A stretch of 64,000 bases of DNA, from assembly GCA_963575745.1 (NCBI GenBank), contig CAUYUJ010000707.1, positions 17,164-81,163 on the forward strand, read 5' to 3'. The notes beneath the pieces were generated by a model. It ran no database searches, was not told where the DNA came from, and worked only from the letters and a program-made list of their open reading frames with translations. This stretch comes from Prorocentrum cordatum. Its lineage: Eukaryota; Sar; Dinophyceae; Prorocentrales; Prorocentraceae. The translations under genes and the position numbers were made by a program. Shown one piece after another: positions 22,391 through 33,030 of the stretch. Position 1 is the stretch's first letter, and the number at the start of each line of letters is the position of its first letter.

Positions 22391-23275
22391 ACACCGGAGA
22401 AAAAAGGCCCAATCAGTGGGTGGTTTGAAAATTCGTGGTATGGATATTGAGATCGATTGTGATATCAATATTGAGACTGATAGTGGGATCGATAATAAGG
22501 ACGGTAGTCGATCGTGAGACCGATCGTGAAGTCGATTCAGTGAGATCGATAATGAGATCGATCGTGGGATCGCTCGTGCGATCTAAAATGGGATCGATTG
22601 TGAGATCACTCGAGAGGTGGGTAGTGAGATCGACGGTGAGACCGATTGATAAAGAGATCGACCAAATCCCGGAAATCTCGGAAACCCCGCGAACAATTGG
22701 AACCCGGGAACCCCGAACTGGGGACCCAGGAACTCGGCCGCCCACCGAAATCGGCTGGGTACTTCCGCCAAATCTTTCAATTACACCAGAGAAAAACCCA
22801 ATCAGTGGATGGTTTGAAAATTCGTGATATGGATATTGAGATCGGCTGTGAGATCGATAGTGAGACAGATAGTGGGATCGATAGTAAGGTAGATCGTGAG
22901 ACCGATCGTCTAGTCGATTCAGTGAGATCGATAATGAGATCTCTGGTGCGACCTATAGTGTGATCGATTGTGAGATCAACAGAGAAATGGGTCGTGAGAT
23001 CGATAATGAGACCGATCGCCGATCGATCAAGAGATCGACCAGAAACCAAAAAACCCGGAAACCCAAAAACCCTGCCGCCCACCGAAATCGGTCCAAAACC
23101 AGCAACCGGGAACCCAGGAAACCGGAACCGGGAACCTGGGAACCCAGCCGCCCACCGAAATCGGCCCGGCACTTTCGCCAAATCTTTCAATCTCCGCTAG
23201 GACCCCTTCAGTGCAAACACTGATTAGGGAATCTCCGCTGGGACCCCTTCAGTGCAAGCGCTGATTGGGAATCTA
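22391..23275 (+). repeat. ~390-bp tandem duplication containing GAGATCGAT arrays
   Basis: Unit 1 begins at 22392 and unit 2 at 22784, both with CCCAATCAGTGG then GGTTTGAAAATTCGTG. Each contains a degenerate TGAGATCGATNG array and a GGGAACCC-rich end, and finishes with GCCCACCGAAATCGG. A 45-bp tail unit (CTCCGCTRGGACCCCTTC) is itself duplicated at 23190-23270. Confidence 0.7.
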
Positions 23276-23307
23276 TATTTCTATGTATTATGATACACGC
23301 CTGTCAG

Positions 23308-23368
23308 ATTATATATATATACATATACATATACATATATACATATATTTATATGTATATACATACAC

Positions 23369-23403
<35 letters not shown>
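23308..23403. repeat. (TA)n / TACATA tract
   Basis: AT-only low complexity with ACATAT words. Confidence 0.9.
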
Positions 23404-23405
<2 letters not shown>

Positions 23406-23559
23406 GCCCTTCTTGAGTACGGAGGTCTTCAGGAGGACGACGAGGAGGACGAGGGGGGCGGATTGAAGGTCGAGGAAGGGGAGCAGGAATCCAGGAGCGT
23501 GGCTACGACGAATACGAGGACAGAGCGGTAAAGAGCAGCCTCATGGGCATCTTCTTGGA

Positions 23560-24550
23560 AGCAGTTTTGAAGCCCGGGCCGTTTGGGGGCCTCTCGGGGC
23601 CTCTCTCTGGTCCCTTGGGAGACTTCAAGGACCTCTTCTTCTTGTTTTGTTTTTTTTTTGGGGGGGGGGGGACTTTAAGGTCCTCTCGGGGGCTTGTTGG
23701 GGTCCAGCGGGCGGTCTCCTCGCTCCTCGCGGGCCCGGAGCCCCGACATGTGAGGACAGAGCGGGAGGGCCCACCGCGCCGCTCGTCTGCGCGTGCCCCT
23801 CTTGGTGGTATTCTGCCCATGCTGCCACCGTGCCTGGGTCGCTGGATGCCTGTTCGGGTCTCAGGGTCTAGACCTCCTCGCGGTGTGAAGAAATCACGAC
23901 GGGAGGTGTTTCACTATTTTCGGCCTCCAGCGTCCCTTACCGGGCCTCACGGCCGTCGAAAAACGACTCGGGAGGAAAAACTGGTCCTGGGGAAGAGGTC
24001 CAGACCTCTGGGGGTCGACGTTGTGAAAAAATCACGACGTCGGAGGTCTGGGGGGAAGCCCCTAGGGGGCCTCTTGGAAACAGCTTTGAAGCTTCTTTGG
24101 GCGCCTTCCGGGGCCTCTCTTGGGGTCTCCTTGGGGGCCCTTAGGGGGCCCTCTGGCGGTTTTCGGGGTCCTCTTCGGGCGGAAACCTCGAAACGCGGAT
24201 TCGCACTCCCCCCCAGGGCCCCTCTCCAAGGTTCCATTGGGGCCGTCTTGGGCGTTCATGCGTGCTTCTTTGGGCTGTCTTGGGGGCCTACTCTTGTGCC
24301 GTCTTGGGGTCCTGTTTGGGACCTTTGCAACCGTCTCGGAGCTCTCCTGGGGGCCTCGTGGGCCGTCTTGGACGTTGTGCAGTTTTTAAGAGCGACCTTG
24401 CGAGACACGTGCTACGTCCTGTCAGGAACGGGGCGATGTTTGCCTCTTCGGGCCCTCGTGGGGGTCCTCTGAGGGCCGTCTTAGAACGTGTTGGGGGCCT
24501 CTTGGGCAATCTTGGCACCATCTCCACCCAGACAGAAGCCATCTGAGCCC
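23560..24550 (-). repeat. CCAAGAGGCC-type satellite, opposite orientation
   Basis: GGGGCCTCTTGGGG/GGGGCCGTCTTGG units, the complement of the arrays at 8100 and 19640. One inverted-repeat element (23865-24054) is embedded in it. Confidence 0.65.
23865..24054 (-). mobile_element. Inverted-repeat element, CCAGACCCCC family, copy 1
   Basis: About 190 bp. Ends carry CAGACCTCC... and a near-palindromic TTGTGAAAAAATCACGAC at both sides, with GGTAAGGG/CCCTTACC inside. Copies at 25708-25899 and 62694-62881 read in the other orientation. Confidence 0.7.
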
Positions 24551-24960
24551 GTCTGACTTTTTGGGAACTTACCCGGACTCCCCAAGCGGGTGATGGGGGG
24601 TTCGGGGGGGGGGGCCCAGAGGAGGCCCCATGGTGGGGGGAACTAATTGTATTTCAGTGGTCCCTGGTGTGCTGCGGCCTAGGGGGACCCGGGGCAGGGC
24701 TTCCAATCACTGTATATATGTTCGAATGTGTCTATAGTTAAAGTTGTGTGTGCAATCACTTTTATAAGCACATACATTTATACGTGCGTACGTACGTACG
24801 TACTTACATACATACACATATAAATATATTTACACACCTATCAACCTACAAACCTACAAGCAAGCAAGCAAGCAAACATACATACATATAGACATACTAA
24901 GACCACGCGCGCTGCGCGCGCTTTGATTCTAGCTGGCTGCGAAGTCGTTGTCGTTAGACC
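24551..24960. other. No gene; short AT-rich satellite words
   Basis: ACGTACGT (24785-24803), CAAGCAAGCAAG and TACATACATA words at 24860-24900; GCGCGCTGCGCGCGC at 24906-24921. Confidence 0.5.
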
Positions 24961-24967
24961 TTGCGCT

Positions 24968-25135
24968 ACAGTCAACCCGCATCATAAGGACGCACGAGAA
25001 GGATGCAAGGGCCTTAGAAGGCCATGTCGACACTTTGCGAACGGGGCGCGGCCAGCGAAAGCGGCCAAGGATGGGCCGAAGGGGAAGGATGCAAGGGTAA
25101 CCTTGGAAAGCCGCTCATCCACACAAGGAGAGGTT
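24968..25135 (+). repeat. Dispersed 165-bp repeat, copy 1 of 2
   Basis: Begins AGTCAACCCGCATCATAAGG and contains ACGGGGCGCGGCC. The second copy is at 37260-37425. Confidence 0.6.
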
Positions 25136-25247
25136 CGCCCCTGGCGTGTGGAGGTGATTGCTTCGGGCTCGGTGGGCGGTCGCGGAGCCGCGCGAAATCG
25201 ACGTGCGAAGCGTCGGAATGCTCCGAATATTCTTGAAGCTGCGCACT

Positions 25248-25486
25248 TGTTGAGCAGGGACCGACCGTCCCGGCACTCCTATAGTCATACCACGAAATGT
25301 TCTTAGAATCCGAAAATGCTCGAAGAGCAAAACAGTGTTCTTAGAACATAGGCCCGATGTGTTAAAACGAGGCAGTCCCAGCCAGAAATGTTATAAGAAC
25401 ATTTCGTGGGAACCACAAAAGGTTATTAGAACATTGTTTGGCAGGGCCATAGGCGAGCCAGGACGCTTCGCCACTGCTTGAACTTG
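25248..25486 (+). repeat. GTTCTTAGAAC repeat, copy 1 of 3
   Basis: Starts GAGCAGGGACCGACCGTCC, has several palindromic TTCTTAGAA words, and ends GCTTCGCCACTGCTTGAAC. Related copies at 61165-61290 (truncated by a TCC tract) and 62437-62672. Confidence 0.75.
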
Positions 25487-25707
25487 ACGAGACTGCCACG
25501 GTGGCCGAAGAGGGCCCCAGAGGCTCCGGGCCGCCAAGCCGTCGCCGCCGCCGCCGCCGCCCCCGCGGGCGCGGCCGCCGTCACGATAAGCGTCGTGGTG
25601 GTCGTTGCAGTGGTCGTGGTGGTGGTCGTCGTCTGTGGAAGTGATCGGACGGTTGCACGCTCTGGAGCGCGTTTTGCTTTTCCGGGGCTTCCGCGGGCCT
25701 CCGGATT

Positions 25708-25899
25708 CCCCAGACCCCCGATGTCGTGTGATTTGTTCGCAACCTGGACCCCCAAAGGTCTGGACCCCCTCCCCGGGACCGGTTTTTCGTCCCGAGTCGT
25801 TGTTTGACGCTCCCGAGGCCTGGTAAGGTTCCCCCGGAGGCCGGAAACAGCGCGAAAAACTTCCCGTCGTGATTTATTCACAACGCGAGGGGGTCTGGG
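25708..25899 (+). mobile_element. Inverted-repeat element, CCAGACCCCC family, copy 2
   Basis: Ends CCCCAGACCCCCGATGTCG and GCGAGGGGGTCTGGG with an internal GACCGGTTTTTCGTCCCGAG. It lies about 220 bp after the GTTCTTAGAAC repeat, as copy 3 does. Confidence 0.75.
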
Positions 25900-26099
25900 T
25901 CTGGAGATCTGTGGGGCATCCAGGGCCTCCAGAGGCCTTTTGGCTCCCAACAGCCCCCAAGAGAGCTTCTATAGAGAACTGCCTGGGAGGCCCAGCGGGG
26001 CGCCAAGGGAGTTCCCAGAGTGGCCCCAGAGCCCCAACAAATAACTTCAAATTTAGCACAACGCTGTCCTTGACGAGGAAGCGGTTTGATCCAAATTTG

Positions 26100-26740
26100 T
26101 GTTAAATTAGGGGCCCTTTTTTCGGGGCCGTCTCGGAGCTCTGTTGGTGCGTCCTGGGTGCGTCTAAAAGGCCGTGTTGGGGTTCTCTTGGGCCGTCTTG
26201 GGGCCCTCTTGGGAGCGCCGTCCCAGGGCGGTCTTGGGGGCGCCTTGGGACGTCGTGGAGCGCCGGAAAGCTCGAAAAGTTTGGCAAATCATTGTTTTTG
26301 CCTCTTGCTCTTGGGCCCTCTTGGAGGGCCTTGGCCGTCTTGGGATCCTGTTGGAGCTCTCTTGGGCTAACTTGGGAGTCTCCCTGGGACTCTCTAGGGG
26401 GCCTCTTGGGGGCCTCTTGGGCCGTCTTGGGGGCTCTCTTGGGAGGTCTTGGGGATCTCTGGGGCCCTCTTGGGCCGTCTTGGGGCGATCTAGAAGGCCC
26501 TCTGGGCCGTCCTGGGGCGATCTCGGAGGCGCCAGGAACCGTCGTGGGCCGCTCTTGGTTTGAAACGACCCTTCAGAAACGCGAGAGATATCTAAGGTTT
26601 TGGCCTGTGCAGGCCGTCCTCGGGGTCCTCTGGGGCCGTCCAAAAGGCTTCCTGGCATGTCATCGGGCCTTCTTGGGCAGTCTTGGGGCTCTCTTGGGGT
26701 CCTCTTCGGCATGTTTGGGGCCCTCCAGAGCGTCTTGGGC
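26100..26740 (-). repeat. CCAAGAGGCC-type satellite, opposite orientation
   Basis: GGGCCGTCTTGGGG and GGGGCCTCTTGG units with a leader-like segment near 26555-26610. Confidence 0.65.
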
Positions 26741-26924
26741 CTGCTGGCTAGGCCAGGCAAGGACGATGGCCCGGACTCGGAGGGACCCTCTGCACGGGTG
26801 TCCAGGGGTCCCGGGGGCCAGTGATCCAGGGGGTCCAAGGGACCCAGGGTCTGGGGGGTCCGATTGAGGGCGAGGGGAGGGGGGGTTCTGGGTTATCAAA
26901 CTTAAGAACCGGAATCGATGTATA

Positions 26925-26935
26925 ACTGTGTATAC

Positions 26936-26968
<33 letters not shown>

Positions 26969-27172
26969 AAGAAAGAAAGAAAGAAAGAAAGACAGAAAGA
27001 AAGAGAGACAGAAAGAAAGAAATAAAGAAATAAAGAAAGAAATATATACATAAGGAAATTATAAAGAAATCAATCCATAAACAAAAACAGCTTCCAGAGA
27101 CAGAGTCAGACAGAGAGAAAGAGAGAGAGAGTCAAAAAGATTACCAAAAAGAGAAAGAGAGAGAGAGAGATG
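26925..27172. repeat. (TA)n, (GA)n and (GAAA)n tract
   Basis: TA repeats then GAGAGA and GAAAGAAA words. No gene. Confidence 0.9.
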
Positions 27173-27300
27173 ATCGCCTGGTTGGCAATGCCGGCTTTCA
27201 GCGCCCGCAGCTCGGCAGCGAGTTCCTCCTGCTGCTTGTACGCCTCTCCAGGCCGCAGGCGTATGAAGCCGCCTCCCCCTGCTCCGCCTCCTCTGCCCCA
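27173..27300 (-). CDS. Exon-like segment with coiled-coil character
   Basis: Minus-strand frame with strong G/C third positions: GGGGFIRLRPGEAYKQQEE then LAAELRALKAGIANQAI. It ends where the GA tract begins (a possible intron with CTCTCT). Leu/Ala heptads suggest a short coiled coil. Neighbouring exons not found; function unknown. Confidence 0.3.
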
Positions 27301-28230
27301 TCCTAACAATTAGCATCCTCCCCATATGTTCCTCAATACCGGGGAAGAAAGGGGAGGAGGGAGGGCGAGGAGGAAGAGGAAGAAGAGGACGCGCGCGCCA
27401 GGTGCAGATGCGCCACTTGCTCCAGGCGCGCCGAATACGCCACGTGAGCCACACGCGCGACGGGTGCCAGGTGAGTGCGCCAATGCGCGCGAGAACACAC
27501 GCCCACTGTCCGCGACAAAAACCAGCACATCTCAGGCAACTCGAGCCCCCTGCGCCGCAGTCAGGGAACGAAACTAGAGACCAGCTCGTAATGGCTGCAC
27601 GCGAGCTCCACGGAGTCGGCACAGTCCTGGACGTCCACACCAGATTCCGCCTCCACGTTACCTCAAGGTGCGCCACGCGCCGAAAAAGCGAGTGCGCTCT
27701 GGTTGCAGACCCCTGGAGTCCGCGCGCCATCACTTGGCCCCAGGCGAGGCACGGAGGCAGCTGGAGGTGGGAGCGTAGCGGGGCCTATATGCTGCCTCCC
27801 GCCGCGCTGCGACACATCTGAACTTGGGCTTGCACCCCCACACACGGGCAACTCTTGGGCGTCGCTTACTGGGGGGGCGATATAAAAGGGGGGGGAGATA
27901 TGTGGGGCCCGAAGGGGCCCCTTCAGGGGCCCTAAGAGGCCCCTTTTCTGCAGCCCTCGCTGCCCCCCCCCATGTAGTATCCCCCCCTTGACGCGCCGCC
28001 CAAAACTCAGCAGGAGCAGGCACACTCGCAGGCAGCCCCGCGCGACACTCTGCGCGCACTGGAAGGGCAATTCGTCGTGCCACGAATAAATCCAGCTCTC
28101 GCTCAGCTGTACGCAGGAGTGACCCTGGGTAAGAGTGACCTTTGGTGCGCGACTTCTTGGGGGCCGCGGGGGGGGGGGCCAAAGCTGGGTGCGCAGGCAG
28201 CTGCTACTGCTTCGTTTTCAGCCATCTGGG
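27301..28230. other. Nothing assignable
   Basis: GC-rich sequence with competing frames on both strands and poly-G/poly-C runs near 27865, 27965 and 28165. Confidence 0.3.
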
Positions 28231-28415
28231 TACTCCAGATTTCGTAATAAAAGGGAGGGGTCTGGACCCTCCAAGACAAGCCATTTCAGACCCCCCCCCC
28301 CTTGGGAGAACCCTCCCAAACATCGTCCCCAGACCCCCCCAGGCCCTCCAAGATGGCCTGGAAGAGACCCCCCCCGAAATGAGACCCCCTCCCTTTTGTT
28401 ATGAAATCTGGAGTA
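28231..28415. mobile_element. TA-flanked inverted-repeat element, copy 1
   Basis: TA plus terminal repeats CTCCAGATTTCGTAATAAAA... at the left and the complement ...TTATGAAATCTGGAG at the right, then TA. About 30 bp of near-perfect inverted repeat, about 183 bp in all. A TA target duplication and CTCC start are typical of Tc1/mariner-derived MITEs. Confidence 0.85.
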
Positions 28416-28424
28416 CCCGTCCGT

Positions 28425-28628
28425 GCCCGCACCAAAGGCCACTCCGGCGAAAGGTCACTCTTACGTGTAGTCGCCTCGCGCTGGCATCGCACCGCCTCCC
28501 CCGGCACCTCTGCCCCGCGCCCGCCGCGGCAGCGCCACCGCCCCGGCCTCCGAGCGCTGTGCGCGGCGCTCGGGGCTGCTCCGGCGACCGTGGCTGTGGA
28601 GACCTCGGGCGTCGACGCTGCCTGCACC
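28425..28628 (-). CDS. Possible exon between two MITEs
   Basis: Minus-strand frame with almost only G/C third positions (QVQAASTPEVSTATVAGAA, then Arg/Gly-rich). It lies exactly between two transposable elements. Low sequence complexity makes this a weak call. Confidence 0.2.
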
Positions 28629-28629
28629 T

Positions 28630-28758
28630 GGCCATCGCTCGGACGTCCATTCCCTGTGCTTTTGTTCGGTTTCGTGCGTGGTTTTCTCGTCAAATGATCA
28701 AGGATGCTCCTCGATGGTCCTCGCCGAAGCAAAAAATGCACACGTCCGAGCGATGCCA
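28630..28758. mobile_element. Inverted-repeat element, GCTCGGACGT family, copy 1
   Basis: Ends TGGCCATCGCTCGGACGT and ACGTCCGAGCGATGCCA; interior GATCAAGGATGCTCCTCGATG is conserved among three copies (also 30972-31097, 38397-38504). Confidence 0.8.
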
Positions 28759-29077
28759 AGGCACGAGCCCGTGATGGGGCCCATTCGCACCGATGTACCT
28801 GGCCTCCTTCGTGCGAGGACCAGCACCCCTGGCGTAGTTCCGACAGCGCCCGCAAACCTTTCGCAATAGACATCGCGCACGGTGAACGAAATCTGATGTT
28901 ACGCCTCTGCTGCGCCCGCGCCCCGCAACCAACGCACGCAAGCACCCTCGTGGCCGATGTGGTGGTCAGGAGGTTCCCTTTCTGGCTGTCGGCAGTAAGC
29001 TTGTGGCCGAGGGGATTCTGAAGGCAATCCTGAATACACAGGGGGGCGTCCACTTTCAGCCTGTTCGGGGATCTTCT

Positions 29078-29290
29078 GACCCGGGTCAATCCAGACCCGG
29101 GTCAGCGGGAAACCAAAAACCTGCAATGCACGAAAAAAAACTGCAACGCAGGTCTTCGCACACCCGGGTCAGCCAATATGCGCGGCCGCCTCGCGGCCAC
29201 GAGCGGCTCGCTAACCCGGGTCAGCCAGAGAGGGTCTTCGCAGGATCCTGCAGGATCCGGTGACCTGGCTGACCCCCGTTTGCATTGACC
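29078..29290. repeat. Repeated palindrome ACCCGGGT(CAGCC)
   Basis: ACCCGGGT occurs at about 29079, 29095, 29162 and 29214, twice within the full palindrome GACCCGGGTC. TGACCCCCGTTTGCA-like words follow. The preceding 28760-29077 has no clear gene. Confidence 0.6.
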
Positions 29291-29345
29291 CCCGTCTCAA
29301 GACTAACGACTGTCAGCTCATCACCACCACCGGGATGACGAAATC

Positions 29346-29866
29346 TCAGGCCCCGTAGAAGTGTCCATCCACCAGCGCCATCCGCACCCCCCACTCGCCT
29401 GAAACCCGTCGAGCTCCTGGTTCAACGCTCCTGCCCCCCCTCCTCGCATCGGGCTGCAGAGGGCTGGCAGGCAGCTTGACCATCGCACGGTACTGGTTCT
29501 CCGCTCGCGCAAGCTCCGTCGCGAAGACAAGGTCGATGGCCACGAGCAATTCCACCGGCTTGGCATGCCGATCCGTGTTGCCATTACCATGGATGATGCG
29601 CTTGGTGTAGATGCCCAACTGCTCAAAATCCTCTCCTGACTGACGTGCCTTGACGTGCTTGACCCCGTCATCTTGCCAAAACTATCCGCGGAACGAGCCA
29701 AGCGGAGAACACCTGGGTAGACAGAGTCAGACCTAAACTGTTCCTCCTTCGTCTCACGGGGAGCCTGGGGCATGCCCATGAAAACCGCATGCGCCACACA
29801 ACTTGGATCAGCCACATGCCCGACGAAGGCGTAGGATAGGTCCTCTGCCATGGCCATGGCCGGCGC
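29346..29866 (-). CDS. Unrecognised protein, last exon, one frameshift
   Basis: Strong coding composition throughout. The 5' part begins after a CTGCCGCAG acceptor at 29867-29869 and encodes MAMAEDLSYAFVGHVADP and PRETKEEQFRSDSVYPGV. Near 29669 the frame changes by one base (GGCAAGATGAC) and continues as DDGVKHVKARQSGEDFEQLG, KPVELLVAIDLVFATELARA and ALVDGHFYGA to a TGA at 29346. One added base restores a single frame of about 170 residues. The sequence looks alpha/beta, soluble, with no membrane segment. I do not recognise the family. A G7 run near 29440 could hide another indel. Confidence 0.5.
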
Positions 29867-29986
29867 CTGCGGCAGGCTGGAAGGGACAGAGACACGCCGG
29901 GTGCGCAACCGAACCATTCAGAGCGGCTCGAACAGCGTAAATGGCACACCCGGCGCGCTGGAGGCCGAGCCACGCCGGCTCCGCTC

Positions 29987-30235
29987 AGGACGCGTCCACG
30001 GCGAACCGGACCCCATCAACCTTCGGACTGGTGGTCTGCCCCGCCATGGACTCGGGCGTGCACTCGGTGTCGCTGGCTGAGGAAGTGGAGAGGAGCTTCT
30101 GTTGCGAGCTTCGGCTGTCAATCCCCGGGCATCGAAAAAGCCCCGAATCCAACCTATTTTGCATTACAGCCTCTCCGGCGCTGTCTGCCTGCCAGGGCGC
30201 ACGACGCGAATCCAGGCAGTCATCGCCAAGCCGTG
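29987..30235 (-). CDS. Upstream exon candidate of the 29346-29866 gene
   Basis: Minus-strand frame reading LARLGDDCLDSRRAPWQADS, AVMQNRLDSGLFRCPGIDS and MAGQTTSPKVDGVRFAVDAS, ending in TGA near 29985. Same strand as, and 120 bp upstream of, the next exon. A donor within GATGGGTCCGG is possible but not decisive. It is preceded by a GGA-type tract (30243-30290). Confidence 0.3.
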
Positions 30236-30489
30236 CCAGCCAAGAGGAGGAGAGGGAGCAGGAGGAGGAGGAGGAGGAGGAGCAAGAACATGCTGAGGAT
30301 GGGGGGCGAGCGAGAGAGCGAGCACTGTCGATTTCGACGGGTCGGCCCGGTGAGGGTCGATCGGGCGGGCCAGCGCCGGGTGGCTCAAGCAACGTCTGCG
30401 AATTATACGTTCTGGAATTCTGGTGGCGGGGACGGAAGCAAATGGCCTGTTTGGGCACATGCGTCAGCGGGGATGCATCAACGCTTATG

Positions 30490-30603
30490 TTGTTCCCATC
30501 GTACATCAGGACCACATCCCACGAATAAGTTCGAGCACCCGGAGAGGTGCCGAAAGGGTGCCGAAACAGTGTCGGGCGAGTGTCTCCCAGGGCCCGACAC
30601 GTG
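30490..30603 (+). repeat. Dispersed repeat, copy 1 of 2
   Basis: Contains CCCATCGTACATCAGGACC and TCTCCCAGGGCCCGACACGTG; matches 37465-37585. A further shared segment (30819-30862 with 37610-37652) suggests the TA-flanked element inserted into this repeat. Confidence 0.65.
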
Positions 30604-30620
30604 AGAACCACATGTTTAGA

Positions 30621-30803
30621 TACTCCAGATTTCGTAATAAAAGGGAGGGGGTCTGGACCCTCCAAGACAAGCCATTTCAGACCTCCCCCGTGGGAGAACC
30701 CTCCAAAACATCGTCCCCAGACCCCCCTGGCCCTCCAAGATAGCCTGGAAGAGACGCCCCCCCGAAATGAGAGCCCCCTCCCTTTATTACGAAATCTGGA
30801 GTA
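30621..30803. mobile_element. TA-flanked inverted-repeat element, copy 2
   Basis: Same termini as copy 1 (CTCCAGATTTCGTAATAAAA and its complement with TTTATTACGAAATCTGGAG) and TA on both sides. The empty site can be inferred from the homologous repeat at 37585-37610. Confidence 0.88.
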
Positions 30804-30971
30804 CTGCTTTGGGTGCTCGAAACTCTTTCTGGTGGTCAGGGCTCAAGCAGGTTGGAACATCACGAAGCTACGCAGCATAAGTCCAGGGCGGGCTGTGCTG
30901 CTGGGCTTCTTGGGGAAAAGGAGGGGAGATGCAGGCAGACGACGGCGGGCGCGGAGGCGGGAGCCCCTCTC

Positions 30972-31097
30972 GCCATCGCTCGGACGTCCATTCCCTGTGT
31001 TTGTTTCGGTTTCGTGCTTGGTTTTTTCGCCAAATGATCAAGGATGCTCCTCGATGGTCCTCGCCGAAGAAAAAATGCACACGTCCGAGCGATGCCA
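30972..31097. mobile_element. Inverted-repeat element, GCTCGGACGT family, copy 2
   Basis: Ends GCCATCGCTCGGACGTCC and ACGTCCGAGCGATGCCA. Confidence 0.8.
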
Positions 31098-31584
31098 AGC
31101 CCTGGGCCGGCGGGGCGGGCGGGCGAGAGGGGGAGCCGGGCGGAGACGGCGGGCAGGGAGCATGCGGGGAGGGAGGGAGGCAAAGCAGGGCTGAACCTGA
31201 ACGGTGTTTTTCGTTCTCATTTTGTCGTCGTTGTCCCTCGTTTTGTCTTCAGTCCGCCTGTACCGCAAAACGATACCGAAACGAAAACGGCCCAGGAACT
31301 CGCCCAAACACCGTTTAGGTCCACCCCTGGGGCAAAGAAGAGGAGGAGAGCGGAAGGAACTGCAAGCTGACAGGCCATGCCAGGGGCCGGGAGAAGAGAA
31401 CCACCCGCGACGAGGCTGCGGACCCTGCGGGGCGGCGACAACGACCAGGCGGCGCAAGCGCAGCGGTGGAGTGGGCGGACGAGGTGTGTGTGGGGGGGGG
31501 GCCGTTTGTGGCCGTCGGGTTTTGCCGTTGGGGTCGCCGGGGGGCAGCGTGGCGTGGCACGGGCACAATGAACAGCGACTATGT
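31098..31584. other. Nothing assignable
   Basis: GC-rich; no repeat or gene supported. Confidence 0.3.
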
Positions 31585-31710
31585 TTATGTCGGGCGTGTC
31601 ATCCGTACACGGTGGTTTCCGACGAAAAGTAAAAATACCCCAAATATACCCCAAGAAGGTCAAACAATACCCCAAACATAATCCCCAAAACATGTTTGGA
31701 TTATTTGTCC
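31585..31710 (+). mobile_element. MITE family 1, left end only
   Basis: TTATGTCGGGCGTGTC then CCGACGAAAAGTAAAAATACC, as in the left half of copies 1 and 7. No right terminus follows directly; the nearest right terminus in the same orientation is at 34050-34110. Confidence 0.7.
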
Positions 31711-31814
31711 CAACCATCATGTGGTGTTGGGTCCTCGTTTTGAACAGACAGCGCCCCTCGTTCCCCCTCCTTCCTCCTCCCCTCCTCCCCCCCATCATCT
31801 TTCTCACCCTCCTT

Positions 31815-32023
31815 CCATCATCATCGTCATGGTAATCATCATCCTCATCATCATCATCCTCCTCCTCATCATCATCATCATCGTCGTCCCCATCATCATC
31901 ATCATCATCCTCATCATCATCATCATCACCATCGCCACCACCATGAACAGCACCACCACCATCATCATCATCATCCTCATCATCATCGTCGCCGTCGTCG
32001 TCGTCATCGCCATCGTCGTCATC

Positions 32024-32073
<50 letters not shown>

Positions 32074-32085
32074 CAACCATGATCA
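31815..32085. repeat. (ATC)n microsatellite
   Basis: ATC triplets with GTC and ACC interruptions. Confidence 0.95.
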
Positions 32086-32089
32086 CACA

Positions 32090-32758
32090 GCTTCGTGGCC
32101 CCACAGGGAGCCCCACCGAAGGCCCCAGTGGGGGGGTCGCATTCGTCTCCCCCACCCAAGACAGCGCTTCGTGGCCCAATAGGGAGCTCCACCGAAGGCC
32201 CCACTGGGGGGGTCGCATGCGTCTCCCCCACCCAGGACAGCGCTTCGTGGCCCCATAGGGAGCTTCACCGAAGGCCCCAGGGGGGGGCGGGGCGCATGCG
32301 TCTCCCCCACCCAGGACAGCGCTTCGTGGCCCCATAGGGGGCCCCACCAGAAGCTCCAGCGAGGGGGGGTCGCATGCGTCTCCCCCACCTGGGACAGCGC
32401 TTCGTGGCCAAATAAGGAGCTCCACCGAAGGCCCCAGTGGGGAGGGGTCGCATGCGTCTCCCCCACCCAAGACAGCATTTCGTGGCCCCATAGGGAGCTC
32501 CACCGAAGGCCCCAGTGGGGGGGTCGCATGCGTCTCCCCCACCCAAGACAGCGTTTCGTGGCCCCATAGGGAGCTCCACCGAAGGCCCCAGTGGGGGGGT
32601 CGCATGCGTCTCCCCCACCCAGGACAGCGTTTCGTGGCCCGATTGGAGCTCCACCGAAGGCCCCATTGGGGGGGGTCGCATGCGTCTCCCTCACCCAGAA
32701 CTGCGTTTCGTGGTCCCATAGGGAGCTCCACCGAAGGCCCCAGCGGGGGGGGGGTCGC
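32090..32758 (+). repeat. Tandem repeat, ~76-bp unit, 9 copies
   Basis: Unit carries TTCGTGGCCCCATAGGGAGC, CACCGAAGGCCCCAG, a G7-8 run and CGCATGCGTCTCCCCCACCC. Units start near 32092, 32168, 32243, 32319, 32399, 32477, 32555, 32630 and 32706. Length varies by 75-79 bp mainly through the G run. The 590-residue minus ORF across it is an artefact. Confidence 0.92.
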
Positions 32759-33030
32759 AGTACTCGTGTAAACTTCTCGCCTCGAAGAGTGCGAGAAGTT
32801 TACACGAGTAGGAGGCGGAGGAGGAGGAGGAGGAGGAGGAGGAGGAGGAGGAGGAGGACGACGACGACGACGACGGCGACGGCGACGGCCATGCTCGTGC
32901 GCCTTGGCGAGATCTCTTTGGGAGGTCGTTTCTGGCACTGCTTGGGAGCATGGGGCGATCGAGTCATGTTTCCGACAAACAAAACACATCTACTGTGTTT
33001 TGTGGCACACGGATGCTGTGGTGCACGCAG
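32759..33030. other. Foldback and (GGA)n/(CGA)n tract
   Basis: ACTCGTGTAAACTTCTCGC at 32761 and its complement ending at 32810 form a perfect 24-bp stem hairpin, followed by GGA and ACG triplets at 32815-32890. Then 140 bp of probable intron before the exon at 33031. Confidence 0.6.

Noticed and set aside
31217-32989. 590-residue minus-strand ORF
   Set aside because: It crosses an ATC microsatellite and the 76-bp array in a stop-free frame; repeat units appear in different frames within it.
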